DNA from: Paraniabella hibiscisoli | Lineage (GTDB): Bacteria > Bacteroidota > Bacteroidia > Chitinophagales > Chitinophagaceae | Assembly: GCF_022512515.1 (NCBI RefSeq) | Contig: NZ_JAKWBK010000001.1 | Coordinates: 186,001 to 250,000 of the forward strand | Reading direction: 5' to 3' | DNA length: 64,000 bases | Part shown: positions 41,264 through 50,990 of the stretch, piece after piece | How positions within the stretch are numbered: the stretch's first letter is position 1 | Layout: every line of letters starts with the position of its first letter | Notes under the pieces: generated by a model | What the model was told of the DNA's origin: nothing | What the model saw: only the letters and a program-made list of their open reading frames with translations | The model's database searches: none | Translations under genes and position numbers: made by a program

Positions 41264-42151
41264 CTATCGCAAGGTATCTGTCAACCCCTCGCTAAAGCTT
41301 ACAGGCTGATACTGCAGCTCACTTATCGCTTTATTAATATCCAACCCGCCCTTCAAAGGCCGCTGAGCCAACTCTTTAAACTCATCCTTTGTCACCGGAC
41401 TTAGTAAGTGGTCGGAAACATCAAGATAAGCCGCCACTGCCTCCGACATTTCAAACGGGGTTAATATATCTTTACCTGCAATGTTAAACACCCCTCCTGC
41501 TTTTTGTTTAATAATAGCAGCAATTCCATTGGCAAGATCGGCTACATAAGTGGGTGTGCGCAATTGATCGCTTACTACATTGAAAGGTTGCCTGTTCTTA
41601 ATTTTTTCAGCAATCATTGTAATGAAATTTCCCCGGCCATATAAAGGCTTACCATACACGAAGGAAGTGCGAACAATGGCCCAGCCATGCTGATACTCCA
41701 TTACGGCTTCTTCTGCATCCGTTTTTGTTTTCCCATAGTAACTTACCGGGGAGGGCTTATCCTCCTCCTTGTACATCCCTTTATTGCCATCAAAAATAAA
41801 ATCCGTTGACAGGTATATAAAGAAGCTTTTATAAGCTTCCGCATTTAATAATAGTTGCACTGTGCCAAACACGTTTGTATCAAAAGCATCCGACTGTTTC
41901 AATTCACAATCATCAGGCTTACTCATAGCCCCGCTATGTACCACCATATCAGGCTGGACAAACTCAAAAGCATCATGCAGAGAAAACGGATCGGAGAAAT
42001 CAACCTGGATAAAGCGATAGTTCTTATTAGTGTTGAAGGAGGACAGGTCTCCTGTGCGGGAAGACGCGTACACTTCATGTCCATCAGCCAATAATTGAGC
42101 CACCACATAACTACCCACAAAGCCATTGGCTCCGGTTACAAATACCTTCAT
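41264..42151 (-). CDS. RmlD-like SDR family reductase
   Basis: 295 residues, intact. Extended short-chain dehydrogenase with MKVFVTGANGFVGSYVV (NAD(P)-binding loop), YLSTDFIFDGNKGMY, and PVSYYGKTKTDAEEAV containing the catalytic YxxxK. The FDG...Y...YGKTK layout is that of dTDP-4-dehydrorhamnose reductase (RmlD). No other rhamnose pathway gene is adjacent, so it may reduce another nucleotide sugar or keto compound. Confidence 0.85.
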   Translation of the reverse strand: MKVFVTGANGFVGSYVVAQLLADGHEVYASSRTGDLSSFNTNKNYRFIQVDFSDPFSLHDAFEFVQPDMVVHSGAMSKPDDCELKQSDAFDTNVFGTVQLLLNAEAYKSFFIYLSTDFIFDGNKGMYKEEDKPSPVSYYGKTKTDAEEAVMEYQHGWAIVRTSFVYGKPLYGRGNFITMIAEKIKNRQPFNVVSDQLRTPTYVADLANGIAAIIKQKAGGVFNIAGKDILTPFEMSEAVAAYLDVSDHLLSPVTKDEFKELAQRPLKGGLDINKAISELQYQPVSFSEGLTDTLR

Positions 42152-42482
42152 ATCAATTCGTTAAATCGTAAATAGTAAAATTTTTTTAACAGATTTTATA
42201 ATGCTAAAATAGAATTCATTTTGTTTCATTGTACAAATTTTTAAACCCTATATAAATACATGATGAAAACAAAACTGATGAGCATGCTGAAGGGGCGCTG
42301 GCCGGGCAGGCTTTAGCACCAACAGGCGGAATCATTTAGTGCCAATACAAGCCTCAACAATGGTGTTCTTAGCAACTTGGGCATCGGCTTTAAGATATTC
42401 TTCTAACCTACCATTAAAACCCTTACACGAAAAAACTCCGGCTTTGACCGGAGTTTTTAATATCTGTACATTTACAATGATC
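42152..42482. other. Intergenic stretch with possible small gene and a terminator
   Basis: From 42260 a plus-strand frame MMKTKLMSMLKG leads to a stop at 42316; further on the same frame reads SFSANTSLNNGVLSNLGIGFKIFF to a stop at 42405. Two base repairs (one in the GGGG run at 42292-42295) would join them into a peptide of about 48 residues. The bidirectional hairpin at 42431 would end such a transcript. Weak evidence; nothing else is seen. Confidence 0.25.
42431..42458. terminator. Bidirectional terminator downstream of rpoD
   Basis: AAAAACTCCGG (42431-42441) pairs with CCGGAGTTTTT (42448-42458) around CTTTGA. Works for rpoD on the minus strand and for any plus-strand transcript from the left. 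Confidence 0.85.
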
Positions 42483-43340
42483 TTAACCTAAGTAAGACTT
42501 CAAGGCACTGCTATATCTTGCTTTTTGCAGGCGTTTAATCGCACGTTCCTTGATCTGGCGAATACGCTCTTTAGTCAAATCATATTTCTGACCAATTTGC
42601 TCAATCGTAACGCCATTTTCTCCATCCAGGCCGAAATAAGCATTTACAATCTCAGCCTCACGAGGCGAAAGCGATTTCAATACGCGACGGATCTCATTAC
42701 GTAAAGAATCTTTCATAACATCATCATCCGTATCCGATCCGCCTTCCAGCAAATCACCCATAGCAACATCTTCAGCTTCGTGTACCGGTGCATCCAGCGA
42801 TGTATGACGGGTATTACTCTGGAAGATATTATTGATCTCTGTTTCACTCATCTCCAGCAATTCAGACAGTTCTTCGGTAGAAGGCTCTCTTTCATGCTCC
42901 TGTTCAAAAGCCATATAGGCTTTATTAGCTTTGTTATAAGTACCAATTTTATTCTGAGGTAAACGAACCAAACGCCCTTGTTCAGCCAAAGCCTGTAAAA
43001 TACTTTGACGAATCCACCATACGGCATAAGAAATGAACTTAAACCCTTTAGTTTCATCAAAACGTTGTGCCGCTTTAATAAGCCCGAGGTTGCCCTCATT
43101 GATAAGGTCACTCAGAGATAAACCCTGGTGCTGGTATTGTTTCGCAACTGAAACTACGAAACGCAGGTTGGCCTGAACGAGCTTGTCTAAAGCGCGTTGG
43201 TCACCCATTTTTATTTTTTGAGCAAGAGTAGTCTCTTCCTCTGGTGTGATCATTGAAATTTTAGAGATCTCCTGAAGGTATTTTTCAACCGCCTGTGAAT
43301 CCCTGTTGGTAATCTGAGTAGCAATTTTGAGCTGACGCAT
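42483..43340 (-). CDS. rpoD: Primary RNA polymerase sigma factor (Bacteroidota type)
   Basis: 285 residues, intact; the short form without region 1.1 is typical of Bacteroidota. Region 1.2 starts AVEKYLQEISKISMI, region 2 has LVQANLRFVVSVAKQYQ and KGFKFISYAVWWIRQSI, region 3 RLVRLPQNKIG, region 4 ENGVTIEQIGQKYDLTKERIRQI. It recognises the unusual -33/-7 promoters of this phylum. Single gene with its own promoter (43407-43437). Confidence 0.96.
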   Translation of the reverse strand: MRQLKIATQITNRDSQAVEKYLQEISKISMITPEEETTLAQKIKMGDQRALDKLVQANLRFVVSVAKQYQHQGLSLSDLINEGNLGLIKAAQRFDETKGFKFISYAVWWIRQSILQALAEQGRLVRLPQNKIGTYNKANKAYMAFEQEHEREPSTEELSELLEMSETEINNIFQSNTRHTSLDAPVHEAEDVAMGDLLEGGSDTDDDVMKDSLRNEIRRVLKSLSPREAEIVNAYFGLDGENGVTIEQIGQKYDLTKERIRQIKERAIKRLQKARYSSALKSYLG

Positions 43341-43406
43341 ATTTTAATTGAATCTCCTTTTGGTAACTTTAGTGTAGGATTGTACCTAAATATAAATAAT
43401 AACATG

Positions 43407-43437
43407 CAAAAGTACGCAGAAATTAGAAGAAAATCAA
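43407..43437 (-). promoter_or_regulatory. rpoD promoter
   Basis: On the minus strand TTG (43437-43435), 20 bases, then TACTTTTG (43414-43407): a match to the Bacteroidota -33 TTG / -7 TAnnTTTG pair at normal spacing, giving a leader of roughly 60 nt before rpoD. Confidence 0.65.
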
Positions 43438-43510
43438 CAGATATTAGCTAACATATTCTAAAATCTGTCAATCCCCCTGTAATTTTTTCGCTTTACTATA
43501 TTATAACGTA

Positions 43511-44796
43511 TTAAACAGCGGTTGGTTTTGCTTTTTTGTAATTTGTTTGAGCAAATATAATCATGGCAATGCCTCCTAATATGATGGCAAAAGAGATTAA
43601 CTGTGCCTGCGTCATTTCAATTCCGAGAAAGTGCATTTTTACATTTACACGGATGCGTTCGATCATAAAACGCTCCAGCCCGTTAAATACCAGGTAAATA
43701 CCAAATAATAATCCGGGTACTTTTATTTTTTACGAAGCATCCATAATACGCCAAATAAAATAAGACATAGAATGATCTCGTATAAAGATGTAGGAAACAC
43801 AGGAACCGGCAAATGATTACAATATTGAAGATCAGCGCAATTGGCCAACCTTACACCGGTTTCATTAACATTATGAGGAAAATCGTATGCAAAAAACCAA
43901 TCTGGCAGAAAGCTCAAAAAGCCTGGTTTGGAGAAAAACGTATGATGGGTATCATGACGAGCAAAAAACTCAGCGTTGGCGTTAACAGCAGCTTCGAAAT
44001 CGCCTTGTACTGCGGGCAAAATACCACCATTAGGCGTTGTTTTAAAAGCAGCATTGTAAATCCCCCAATCGCCATCCCCTGAAACCTGGCAGCCTATTCT
44101 ACCCAGGCCGTATGCCAGCATCATTACAGGTCCCATCACATCCACAAAATGAATAAACGGGATCTTGTGCTTGCGGGTAAACCACCAAAGAGCGATACCG
44201 GCCAGGATCAATCCTCCATAAAAAGTAAGGCCTGAGGCTGAAAAAATAGAAGAAGGATCTTTGATAAAGGAATCCCAGTTCTCAAACGTATCGAATATTT
44301 TAGCGCCAACCAGTCCGAATATCAGAGCGATCATCGTGATCTCTCCCACCCTATCGTGGGGCCACACGCGTATTGTTCTGGTTTCGGGCTTTGCAAGCTT
44401 TTGCTTATTCTTTTCCCGCCATTTCATGGCAGCGAAAATGACCCCAAGAGCTATTCCAGCAAGCCAGTTTCCTTGTGAGGAAAAGATATAATCCTGGGGA
44501 TTGATGTTAAGAGAGTTCTTTAAAAACAGAAGTCCTAATATTTTATAACCTAGTATAAAACCCAATATAAAATTAGTAGCCAGCTCACTTACCGATGCAG
44601 GATGCCCTACAGTAATTGTTTCTTCCGTTGGCTGAAAAATCCCCTCCTTGCTTTTTCGTCTGAGCTCTTTTGCCAATACCACAGAGCATACTATGAAACC
44701 TATAGCTACAAAAAAACCAAAAGAATTTACAAAATGTAAAAACTTCCATTCTACACCAAACCAGTCGCGGAAAACATAATATAAATTAGGATACAT
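43511..44796 (-). CDS. lgt: Prolipoprotein diacylglyceryl transferase
   Basis: About 428 residues, longer than the usual 280, as in many Bacteroidota. Membrane helices throughout; key motifs are SGLTFYGGLILAGIALWW, the Lgt signature variant AYGLGRIGCQVSGDGDWG and PVFPTSLYEIILCLILFG. It transfers diacylglycerol from phosphatidylglycerol to the lipobox Cys of prelipoproteins at the inner membrane, which fits the many lipoproteins in the window. The frame breaks near 43727-43733 (run of T); the true C-terminus continues with NGLERFMIERIRVN and further helices to a stop at 43511. Confidence 0.92.
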
Positions 44797-44922
44797 GCAG
44801 CAGGTAATTTAATTTATTTGCGGCAATATTACGATAAATTAGGTGTAAAAGATGATCAATTAGAAGCAGCCCTAAGGGAAGTTGAGGTTTGACAATACTT
44901 TTGACACTACATTTATTATTGA

Positions 44923-44956
44923 AAAGGGGATGTACTTTATAAAGCACATCCCCTTT
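44923..44956 (-). terminator. Terminator of the bacilliredoxin gene
   Basis: AAAGGGGATGT (44923-44933) pairs with ACATCCCCTTT (44946-44956); TTTTCAATAATAAA follows on the minus strand. It lies 28 bp after the stop of the gene at 44984. Confidence 0.8.
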
Positions 44957-44983
44957 CAACTATTATACTTACTACCTACTAAC

Positions 44984-45399
44984 TTAACTGCAATATTCAT
45001 CAAAAGCGGCCAGCAGATTCTGGGCGATCATTTGTGCAGAGCGACCTTCAATCATGTGCCTTTCTATAAAATGCACCAATTTCCCATCTTTAAACAATGC
45101 TATAGACGGAGAAGATGGAGGGTAAGGCAATAAATGTTCACGCACTTGCTTTACTGCATCGAGATCAAAACCAGCAAAACTGGTAGTCAAATGATCAGGT
45201 TTTTTTCAGCATTGGCTACCGCCATTAATACGCCTGGCCTTGCTGTACCCGCTGAGCAGCCACATACTGAGTTAATCACTAAAAGATTAGTACCGCCTTC
45301 TGCAAGGCTGGCATTTACCTGGTCGGGAGTTTGCAATTCCACAAACCCGTTATCTGTTAATTCCTCTTTCATAGGAACCACTATTTCTGCAGGATACAT
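44984..45399 (-). CDS. Bacilliredoxin, BrxA/BrxB (YphP/YqiW) family
   Basis: About 139 residues. Starts MYPAEIVVPMKEELTDNGFVEL; the CGC active site is in LLVINSVCGCSAGTARPG, and the end has PPSSPSIALFKDGKLVHFIERHMIEG, all typical of the family. These proteins remove bacillithiol from mixed disulfides; Bacteroidota members are widespread and may use bacillithiol. Break near 45198-45205 (T run). A terminator follows. Confidence 0.9.
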
Positions 45400-45713
45400 A
45401 TCGCTGTTTTAAATTTTGATTAATTACTGATTTATTTAACGCAAAAGTAGATAAAAAGTTTTCCTGAATTAAAGGGGACTTTATATCCCGCCTTCTTTTA
45501 AAATTGTCGCCACCCAAATAAACCTCCGCAAATGAGCAGAAGCGCTGATACAGAGGTTAAAACATGTCAAAACACAAGTCCTAATTAACAAAAAGAGACT
45601 TTTTGTCGCAATTTACATTCAATAAAAGTCATATTGTCATTAAAAATGCATTGGTTTATAATTTGACTACTTCCCGGTATAACAAATTATTTCAAAAATT
45701 AAAATTTAATACA

Positions 45714-46159
45714 ATGACCAACGTAAAATTTAACGGCGTTCCCTTTGAGAGAACTTTTACCAGCTTAGTAGACGACTTCTTTACTGAAATACCAGGATTA
45801 TTGAAAACGGAAGTGGCTAAACCTAATATAAAAGGACATGCTCCTGTGAATATTACTGAGCACGAAAATGAATACGAGATTGAAGTGGTTGCACCCGGCT
45901 ATGATAAAAGTGACTTTAAGATAAAAGTAGAGAATAATATTTTGACTATTTCTGCTGAAAAAAGGCGGAAGATCAGAAAGAGTCAGGTAAATCTATAAGA
46001 AAGGAATTTCAACTACGGTCTTTTAAAAGAACGTTTACTATTGATAATAAAATAGATAGTGAAAAGATCAATGCCCGTTTTGTTAATGGAATCCTAATAG
46101 TAACATTACAACGCAAGGAAGAAGCTAAAGCGGCGTCAAAAGATATAGAAGTACAATAA
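45714..46159 (+). CDS. Hsp20 / alpha-crystallin small heat-shock protein
   Basis: About 149 residues. The ATG at 45714 is preferred over the upstream in-frame start since MTNVKFNGVPFERTFTSLVDD resembles the family N-terminus. The alpha-crystallin domain shows APVNITEHENEYEIEVVAPGY, DFKIKVENNILTISAEK and, after a break near 45957-45962 (A run), RTFTIDNKIDSEKINARFVNGILIVTLQ. Holds unfolding proteins in the cytoplasm. Terminator at 46193. Confidence 0.92.
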
Positions 46160-46192
46160 TAAGTTTTTCTCATAAGCAGTTAGTTTTGGTTT

Positions 46193-46226
46193 AAACCCTT
46201 CGTTTCCACGAAGGGTTTTTTATTTT
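46193..46226 (+). terminator. Terminator of hsp20
   Basis: AAACCCTTCG (46193-46202) pairs with CGAAGGGTTT (46209-46218), followed by TTTTATTTTTG. Confidence 0.85.
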
Positions 46227-46307
46227 TGTGATCTAAAAAGGAACCAATCCCCGCTTTTCGCCGTCTTATGCGTAAATTTGCGTTTATTGAAAATTCAAGT
46301 CCCTGAA

Positions 46308-47579
46308 ATGCGTTATCCTATTCTTATTTTTTTACTATCGCTTTTTTCGGTCACCCACGCCCAGGTGAGGCCCGATAGCATAGTATTAAAGCCGATACAC
46401 GAGATATCCCAAATTTTTTCTCTCGACACAGCCCTGAGAATTACTAATTTCAGTCCGTTCTTTTCATTACATGTGGATTCCAGTTTAAATTATAGGTTTT
46501 CAATAAACAAAGATTCCAGGAAATATTACTGGTATCTTAAAAATGCACCAGCTGGATTTAAAATAGATAAGGACAATGGCACTTTAAGCTTTCGGTCTAA
46601 TAAGTCACTTTTCTTATCGGGCCGTTTAAAGTATGACAGAGAGTACCCTATTTCTTTCGGAATCCAAAGTCTCTCCAACCCTTCTGATAGACTGGACACT
46701 ACATTAAACGTAATTTTTTACAGTACTGATGTTGTATATCCAAAAATTAAGCCCTCCGTTGTGAGCCCCGTTACTATAAGTGAAGGTGACCGTCTTAGTT
46801 TTAATGTGCTTTGCGAGAATGGCAATTTCCCCATTGAGAAAATATTAATGTCAAGCGATATATCCATCGGCAATTTTAAGCTTCCCAAAACCTGCGATGA
46901 TAATTTTGAATGGGTTCCCGGCTATGATTTTGTTACGGAGAAAGATGCCAAGGGTGAAAGAATTGTAAACCTGGAATTTATTGGCACTACAAATTTCAAT
47001 TTTGCTGATACGGCCAGGGTAAGAGTGGTGGTTAAAGACGGATTAAACTATGACATCGCCACCAAAGAGTATAATGATGCATTAAACCTTATGAAAATAT
47101 GGATACTCAGGTATAAATACACTTTTTATCAACTTGACAAAAAGATCAAAAAAACAAAAGGCTGGCGTTCCGGCTTCGATATTACAACAGCATCTACTAC
47201 TTTAACAGGCACAGTGCTCGCAACTACGGCAGATAAAGAGGACACTAAAAAGCAAAATACCGGAAAAATTTTGCCGAGCATCGGCGTGGTGGCTATGCCT
47301 GTAAAAGAAGCAGCAGCTCCACAAAAACAACTGAGCAAAACCAGGCAACTTTATTGCGTGTTAACATTAAGCGCCTGGATTATATGATGACAGAGACACA
47401 GCTATTAGGAGCCCGGGATCCACTGATTAGCACCAAGACAGAAACCCTGAAAAAGAGCTACGCCAAAGCCAGGATCAATTACGGAGGTGCCTACCGAAAT
47501 GTCGGAACGCTTTTCGGAAAAACAACTGAATGAATACTTTGACAATCCGAGGGTGCAAAAGAAGTATAGGTTCAGGTAA
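46308..47579 (+). CDS. Secreted protein of unknown function with cadherin-like or Ig-like repeats
   Basis: About 424 residues. Start at 46308 gives the signal peptide MRYPILIFLLSLFSVTHAQ. The middle has beta-sandwich-like parts (YYWYLKNAPAGFKIDKDNG, TFRS-like SFRSNKSLFLSG, DTARVRVVVKDGLNYDIATK) reminiscent of cadherin-like or putative Ig domains. The rest is a helical region; the end reads EVPTEMSERFSEKQLNEYF and YRFR after two breaks near 47330 and 47484. Function unknown. Confidence 0.65.
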
Positions 47580-47607
47580 ATTTAACCCTAGCAATTTATA
47601 AAATAAC

Positions 47608-47646
47608 AAAGAGGCTTTTCTGCAATTTGCAAAAAGCCTCTTTTTA
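47608..47646 (+). terminator. Terminator of the 46308 gene
   Basis: AAAGAGGCTTTT (47608-47619) pairs with AAAAGCCTCTTT (47632-47643) and is followed by TTATT. The A-rich left side also allows use on the minus strand. Confidence 0.8.
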
Positions 47647-47712
47647 TTGGAGCTGGAACTATTGACTTTGGAATTATCGGCTTAGTTGTTAGGCAATAAT
47701 CAGGTATAAGAA

Positions 47713-48028
47713 TTATTTTCCGGGAAGGCATTTTTGAGCAGCGGACGCCATTATTTCTTTTACTTCGTCAGAACTTACTTTATCTGCATCTTTATACGTA
47801 TACTTTTTCTCAATTATTTCACCGCTTTCCTTACACATGCAGGTAATAACGGCAGAGTCGGGCTGCTGCCCTCTTTCCTCATAAGTTTTTTTGCAGAAAC
47901 GATACAATTGCGCATAAATTCCTTTCTCTCGCCCTGCGTCCAGCCCTTCTCGCCTTTTTTATCAGCACCCGAACCACAGGCGCCTAAAAGAACCACTGAG
48001 CCGATTAATAAAAAACTTACTTTTTCAT
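47713..48028 (-). CDS. Small Cys-rich lipoprotein
   Basis: About 105 residues. The true start is the ATG at 48028: adding one A to its AAAAAG run gives MKKVSFLLIGSVVLLGAC with a lipobox. A second break near 47893-47900 joins NCIVSFCKKTYEERG to the C-terminal part DSAVITCMCKESGEIIEKKY and AAQKCLPGK. Several Cys residues may form disulfides or bind metal. No known family recognised. Confidence 0.65.
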
Positions 48029-48140
48029 CGTATAATTTTGAATGTAAAGAAAACAATAATGATGCAAAAATCCGAGCATCCTTTACGATTCGAACTTCCG
48101 GCTTACTATTCGCAGCAGCACCTCCACATCATAGCACTAA

Positions 48141-48167
48141 AAGCCGCCTCAGATACTGAGACGGCTT
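48141..48167 (-). terminator. Terminator of the hexuronate operon
   Basis: AAGCCG (48141-48146) pairs with CGGCTT (48162-48167) and CTCAG (48148-48152) with CTGAG (48156-48160). TTTTAG follows on the minus strand, 28 bp beyond the stop of the MFS gene. Confidence 0.75.
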
Positions 48168-48194
48168 CCTGTAATTCGTTCGCTAGTATATACC

Positions 48195-49638
48195 TTATAA
48201 ATCGGTAATCGGTGCGTATTTAGGCACCAGAGATTTCATTACGATCCAACCTATTAAATAAGCAATGGCACAAAAACAAAATATAATAAAATAGCCTGCT
48301 GGTTTACCTTCAAAACCTAAAAACTCGAGGTTGTTTTCACCAGCGTAAACAAAAAGTTTACCCGCTGTTTTTTGGAGGAACATGGAACCCAAGCCACCAG
48401 CCATACCGCCGATACCCGTGATAGTGGCAATTGCTTTTTTAGGAAACATATCTCCTACAGTTGAAAAGATATTGGCTGACCAGGACTGATGCGCAGCACC
48501 ACCTAACCCTATCATAATAACCGGCAGCCAGGGGGATATAGTTCCCAAAGGCTGAGCTAATAATACCAGCAAAGGCACAAAAGCAAACATCAGCATAGCT
48601 TTCATGCGTGCTGCATAAGGATTCTGCCCGGTTTTTTTGATGATAATAGAAGGTAATTTTCCACCATAAATAGACAACATAGTGATTGCATACAAGGTGA
48701 AAATGAGCGCTACTCCCAAACCTTCTGAAGTTTTAATACCAAATTGGGTGCTGAGATAAGAGGGTGTCCAGAACAGGAAGAACCACCATACCCCATCTGT
48801 CATAAACTTACCAAAAGCAAAAGCCCAGGTTTGCTTATAATTGAAACATTTAAGAAACGAGATCTTTTCTGTTTCAACTGCAGCAGCTACACGCTCTGGT
48901 TGCGCTTCATTTTCTCTATCAGAAAGTATATAAGCTAACTCTTCTTTATTCACTTTGGGATGCTCTTCAGGCTTTTTATACATAAATACCCAGAAGCCCA
49001 TCCATATAAACCCTAATGCACCAATAATGATGAAAGACATTTCCATCCGAATACGGCTGCCAAAGGTGGGATTGAAAGGGGAGCTAACAATGCCCCAACT
49101 GATGCACCTGCATTAAAAATACTCGTTGCATAAGCCCGGTCCTTCTTAGGAAAGTACTCAGCAGTGACCTTAATAGCAGCAGGAAAATTACCAGCTTCAC
49201 CTATTGCAAGCACAATGCGTGCTACTATAAAAGCATACATACTTATCGTAGATATAATTACAGCAGTATCGCCTGTTGCCTGTACTAATTCGGCAGCAGA
49301 ATGAAGTCCCACGTACTGCTCGGTAATTACGCCGCAAAGCGCATGTAAACAAGCACCTACTGACCAAACACCAATGGCCCATAAAAATCCCTTCTTAGTA
49401 CCTAACCAGTCAACAAACCGCCCGGCGAAGAGCATCGATACCGCGTAAACGATGGAAAATATAGAAGTGATAGTTCCGTAGTGATCCTCGTTCCAGTGGA
49501 ACTCGGGTTTGATAAATTCATCCCACGTAAGAGATAATACTGCCTGTCGAGATAGTTGATGGTAGTAGCTACAAAAAGTAGTATGACCATCGTCCATCTG
49601 TAATTGGTCATTTTTCCATTTCCATTGGCTTGCTGCAT
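48195..49638 (-). CDS. exuT: MFS transporter, hexuronate (ExuT) type
   Basis: About 481 residues, twelve membrane helices of the anion:cation symporter branch. Start RWTMVILLFVATTINYLDRQVLSL, MFS motif A GRFVDWLGTKKG, AIGEAGNFPAAIKVTAEYFPKKDRA, and IMIGLGGAAHQSWSANIFSTVGDMFPKKA match hexuronate and related acid-sugar symporters. Breaks near 49537 and 49037. It is the last gene of the pectin operon and follows kdgA by 9 bp, so imports galacturonate or glucuronate across the inner membrane. Confidence 0.87.
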
Positions 49639-49647
49639 GTCGTTAGT

Positions 49648-50310
49648 TTATTTTTTGATTGATTGAATAGTGGCAAAAACTTCTTTAGTAGCGCTTTCAA
49701 TGGTTGCGTAATCTTTATTAGCCATCAGCTCTTTGCTGATCAATTTACTGCCCATACCTACCGCGCTTACTCCAGCTTTAAACCAGCTTTCAATGTTTTC
49801 TTTTGTAGTATCTACCCCACCTGTTGGCATAAAGATCAAATTGGGAAACACCGGCTTAATCGCCGATAAATATTTTGGCCCTAATGTGTCACCCGGAAAT
49901 AATTTGATAAACCTTACACCTGCGGTTTCTGCTGCGATGATCTCTGTGGGAGTCATACAACCAGGAGCATATAATACATCATTGGCAACTGCATATGCTG
50001 CAATCTCGGCTACATAACCCGGACTTACTAAAAAGTCAGCGCCAACAGCCAGGTACTCTTTTACCTGCGTCAGGTTTTTAACGGTTCCAATACCTAACAA
50101 AAGACCCGGCATTTCTGCATTACGTACTTTTACCATTTTGGCAAAATTGTTTAAAGCAGCTTCACCGCGGCTGGTATATTCAATTGCTTTAACGCCTGCT
50201 TTATATACAGCACGTAAAATTTCCACGCTTACTGTTTCGTCTGCATTAAAATATAGAGGCAGCATGCCTTGCTCTACTATTGCATCAATTGCCTGTTGTG
50301 TTGTAGCCAT
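49648..50310 (-). CDS. kdgA: 2-keto-3-deoxy-6-phosphogluconate aldolase
   Basis: 220 residues, intact. Class I aldolase with the Schiff-base Lys in GVRFIKLFPGDTLGPKYL, and SRGEAALNNFAK, GIGTVKNLTQV, FLVSPGYVAEIAAYA and FMPTGGVDTTKENIESWF along the barrel. Splits KDPG to pyruvate and glyceraldehyde 3-phosphate, the last step of the operon's pathway; many such enzymes also act on 4-hydroxy-2-oxoglutarate. Confidence 0.93.
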   Translation of the reverse strand: MATTQQAIDAIVEQGMLPLYFNADETVSVEILRAVYKAGVKAIEYTSRGEAALNNFAKMVKVRNAEMPGLLLGIGTVKNLTQVKEYLAVGADFLVSPGYVAEIAAYAVANDVLYAPGCMTPTEIIAAETAGVRFIKLFPGDTLGPKYLSAIKPVFPNLIFMPTGGVDTTKENIESWFKAGVSAVGMGSKLISKELMANKDYATIESATKEVFATIQSIKK

Positions 50311-50329
50311 TTAAATTTAAGATTTGAGG

Positions 50330-50349
50330 CCTGTCTGCCGACAGGCAGG
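50330..50349. repeat. REP-like GC-rich imperfect palindrome
   Basis: CCTGTCTGCCGACAGGCAGG, an imperfect palindrome whose mismatches are G-T compatible, 20 bp before kdgA on the coding strand. Sequences of this kind recur in many Bacteroidota genomes; only one copy is seen here. Confidence 0.5.
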
Positions 50350-50425
50350 TTTAAGGGTTGAAATAAATTCAAGACTTAAACAGTTATTGTTATTGTTTTT
50401 TAATGGACCTGTCAACCTATCCCAC

Positions 50426-50884
50426 CTAGATCTTCACCTTGATCACCATTTTTTTAATACTCCCCTCGCCTACACCGATCATAGGTGCGTGCACATCTTC
50501 AGGAAAAAGAATCACAAACTGGCTATCAGTCAGGTTAAAATACATATCTGGCTTCTCATCCCAGAACTGTACATCTTTTGCATCGTTATACCCACCTTTG
50601 TCGGTGTCACATTTTTCTATAGGTTTCCAACCTATTTCTTCAACGCCGCTGATGCATACCTGGATATCGATATGCTTGCGATGACATTCAAATTTCTCCA
50701 AAGCTTCTTCGCGGCTTTTACCTTCTTTATCAGACACAATGGCTTTCAACTCATCGCCTTGTATTTCATATGTGCCCGGTTCTATTGTTGCTAAGTCAGT
50801 GGCAGCAATATATTCAAATGCTTTGGCAAACAGCGGATGAACACTGTTATACTTCTGTGCGTTCTGTAAGGAATCAATAATCAT
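50426..50884 (-). CDS. YhcH/YjgK/YiaL (DUF386) cupin-like protein
   Basis: 152 residues, intact. LEKFECHRKHIDIQVCISGVE, KPDMYFNLTDSQFVILFPEDVHAPMIG and IKKMVIKVKI fit the YhcH/YjgK/YiaL family, small metal-binding beta-sandwich proteins linked to sugar-acid and sialic acid use. Here it sits between kdgK and kdgA. It may catalyse mutarotation or ring-opening of a uronate or keto-sugar intermediate; no kdgF gene is seen. Exact reaction unproven. Confidence 0.85.
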   Translation of the reverse strand: MIIDSLQNAQKYNSVHPLFAKAFEYIAATDLATIEPGTYEIQGDELKAIVSDKEGKSREEALEKFECHRKHIDIQVCISGVEEIGWKPIEKCDTDKGGYNDAKDVQFWDEKPDMYFNLTDSQFVILFPEDVHAPMIGVGEGSIKKMVIKVKI

Positions 50885-50904
50885 AGTGATATGTTTGAAG
50901 TACG

Positions 50905-50985
50905 AGATACTATATCAGATGTAAGATGTGAAATGTACGAGGAAATTTACTCCGCTCGTACATCCTACATCTTATATCGTACATT
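50905..50985. repeat. Imperfect inverted repeat between kdgK and yhcH
   Basis: ATGTACGAG (50933-50941) pairs with CTCGTACAT (50955-50963); outside it AAGATGT and ACATCTT continue the dyad, and TACGAGAT-like segments recur at the ends. The unit is built of repeated TAC-GATGTA-like words and may act as an intergenic hairpin or be a spread repeat. Confidence 0.5.
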
Positions 50986-50990
50986 ATTAA

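Noticed and set aside
50905..50985. Start of a CRISPR array
   Set aside because: The repeated words are short and arranged as a dyad; there are no equal spacers and no cas genes.
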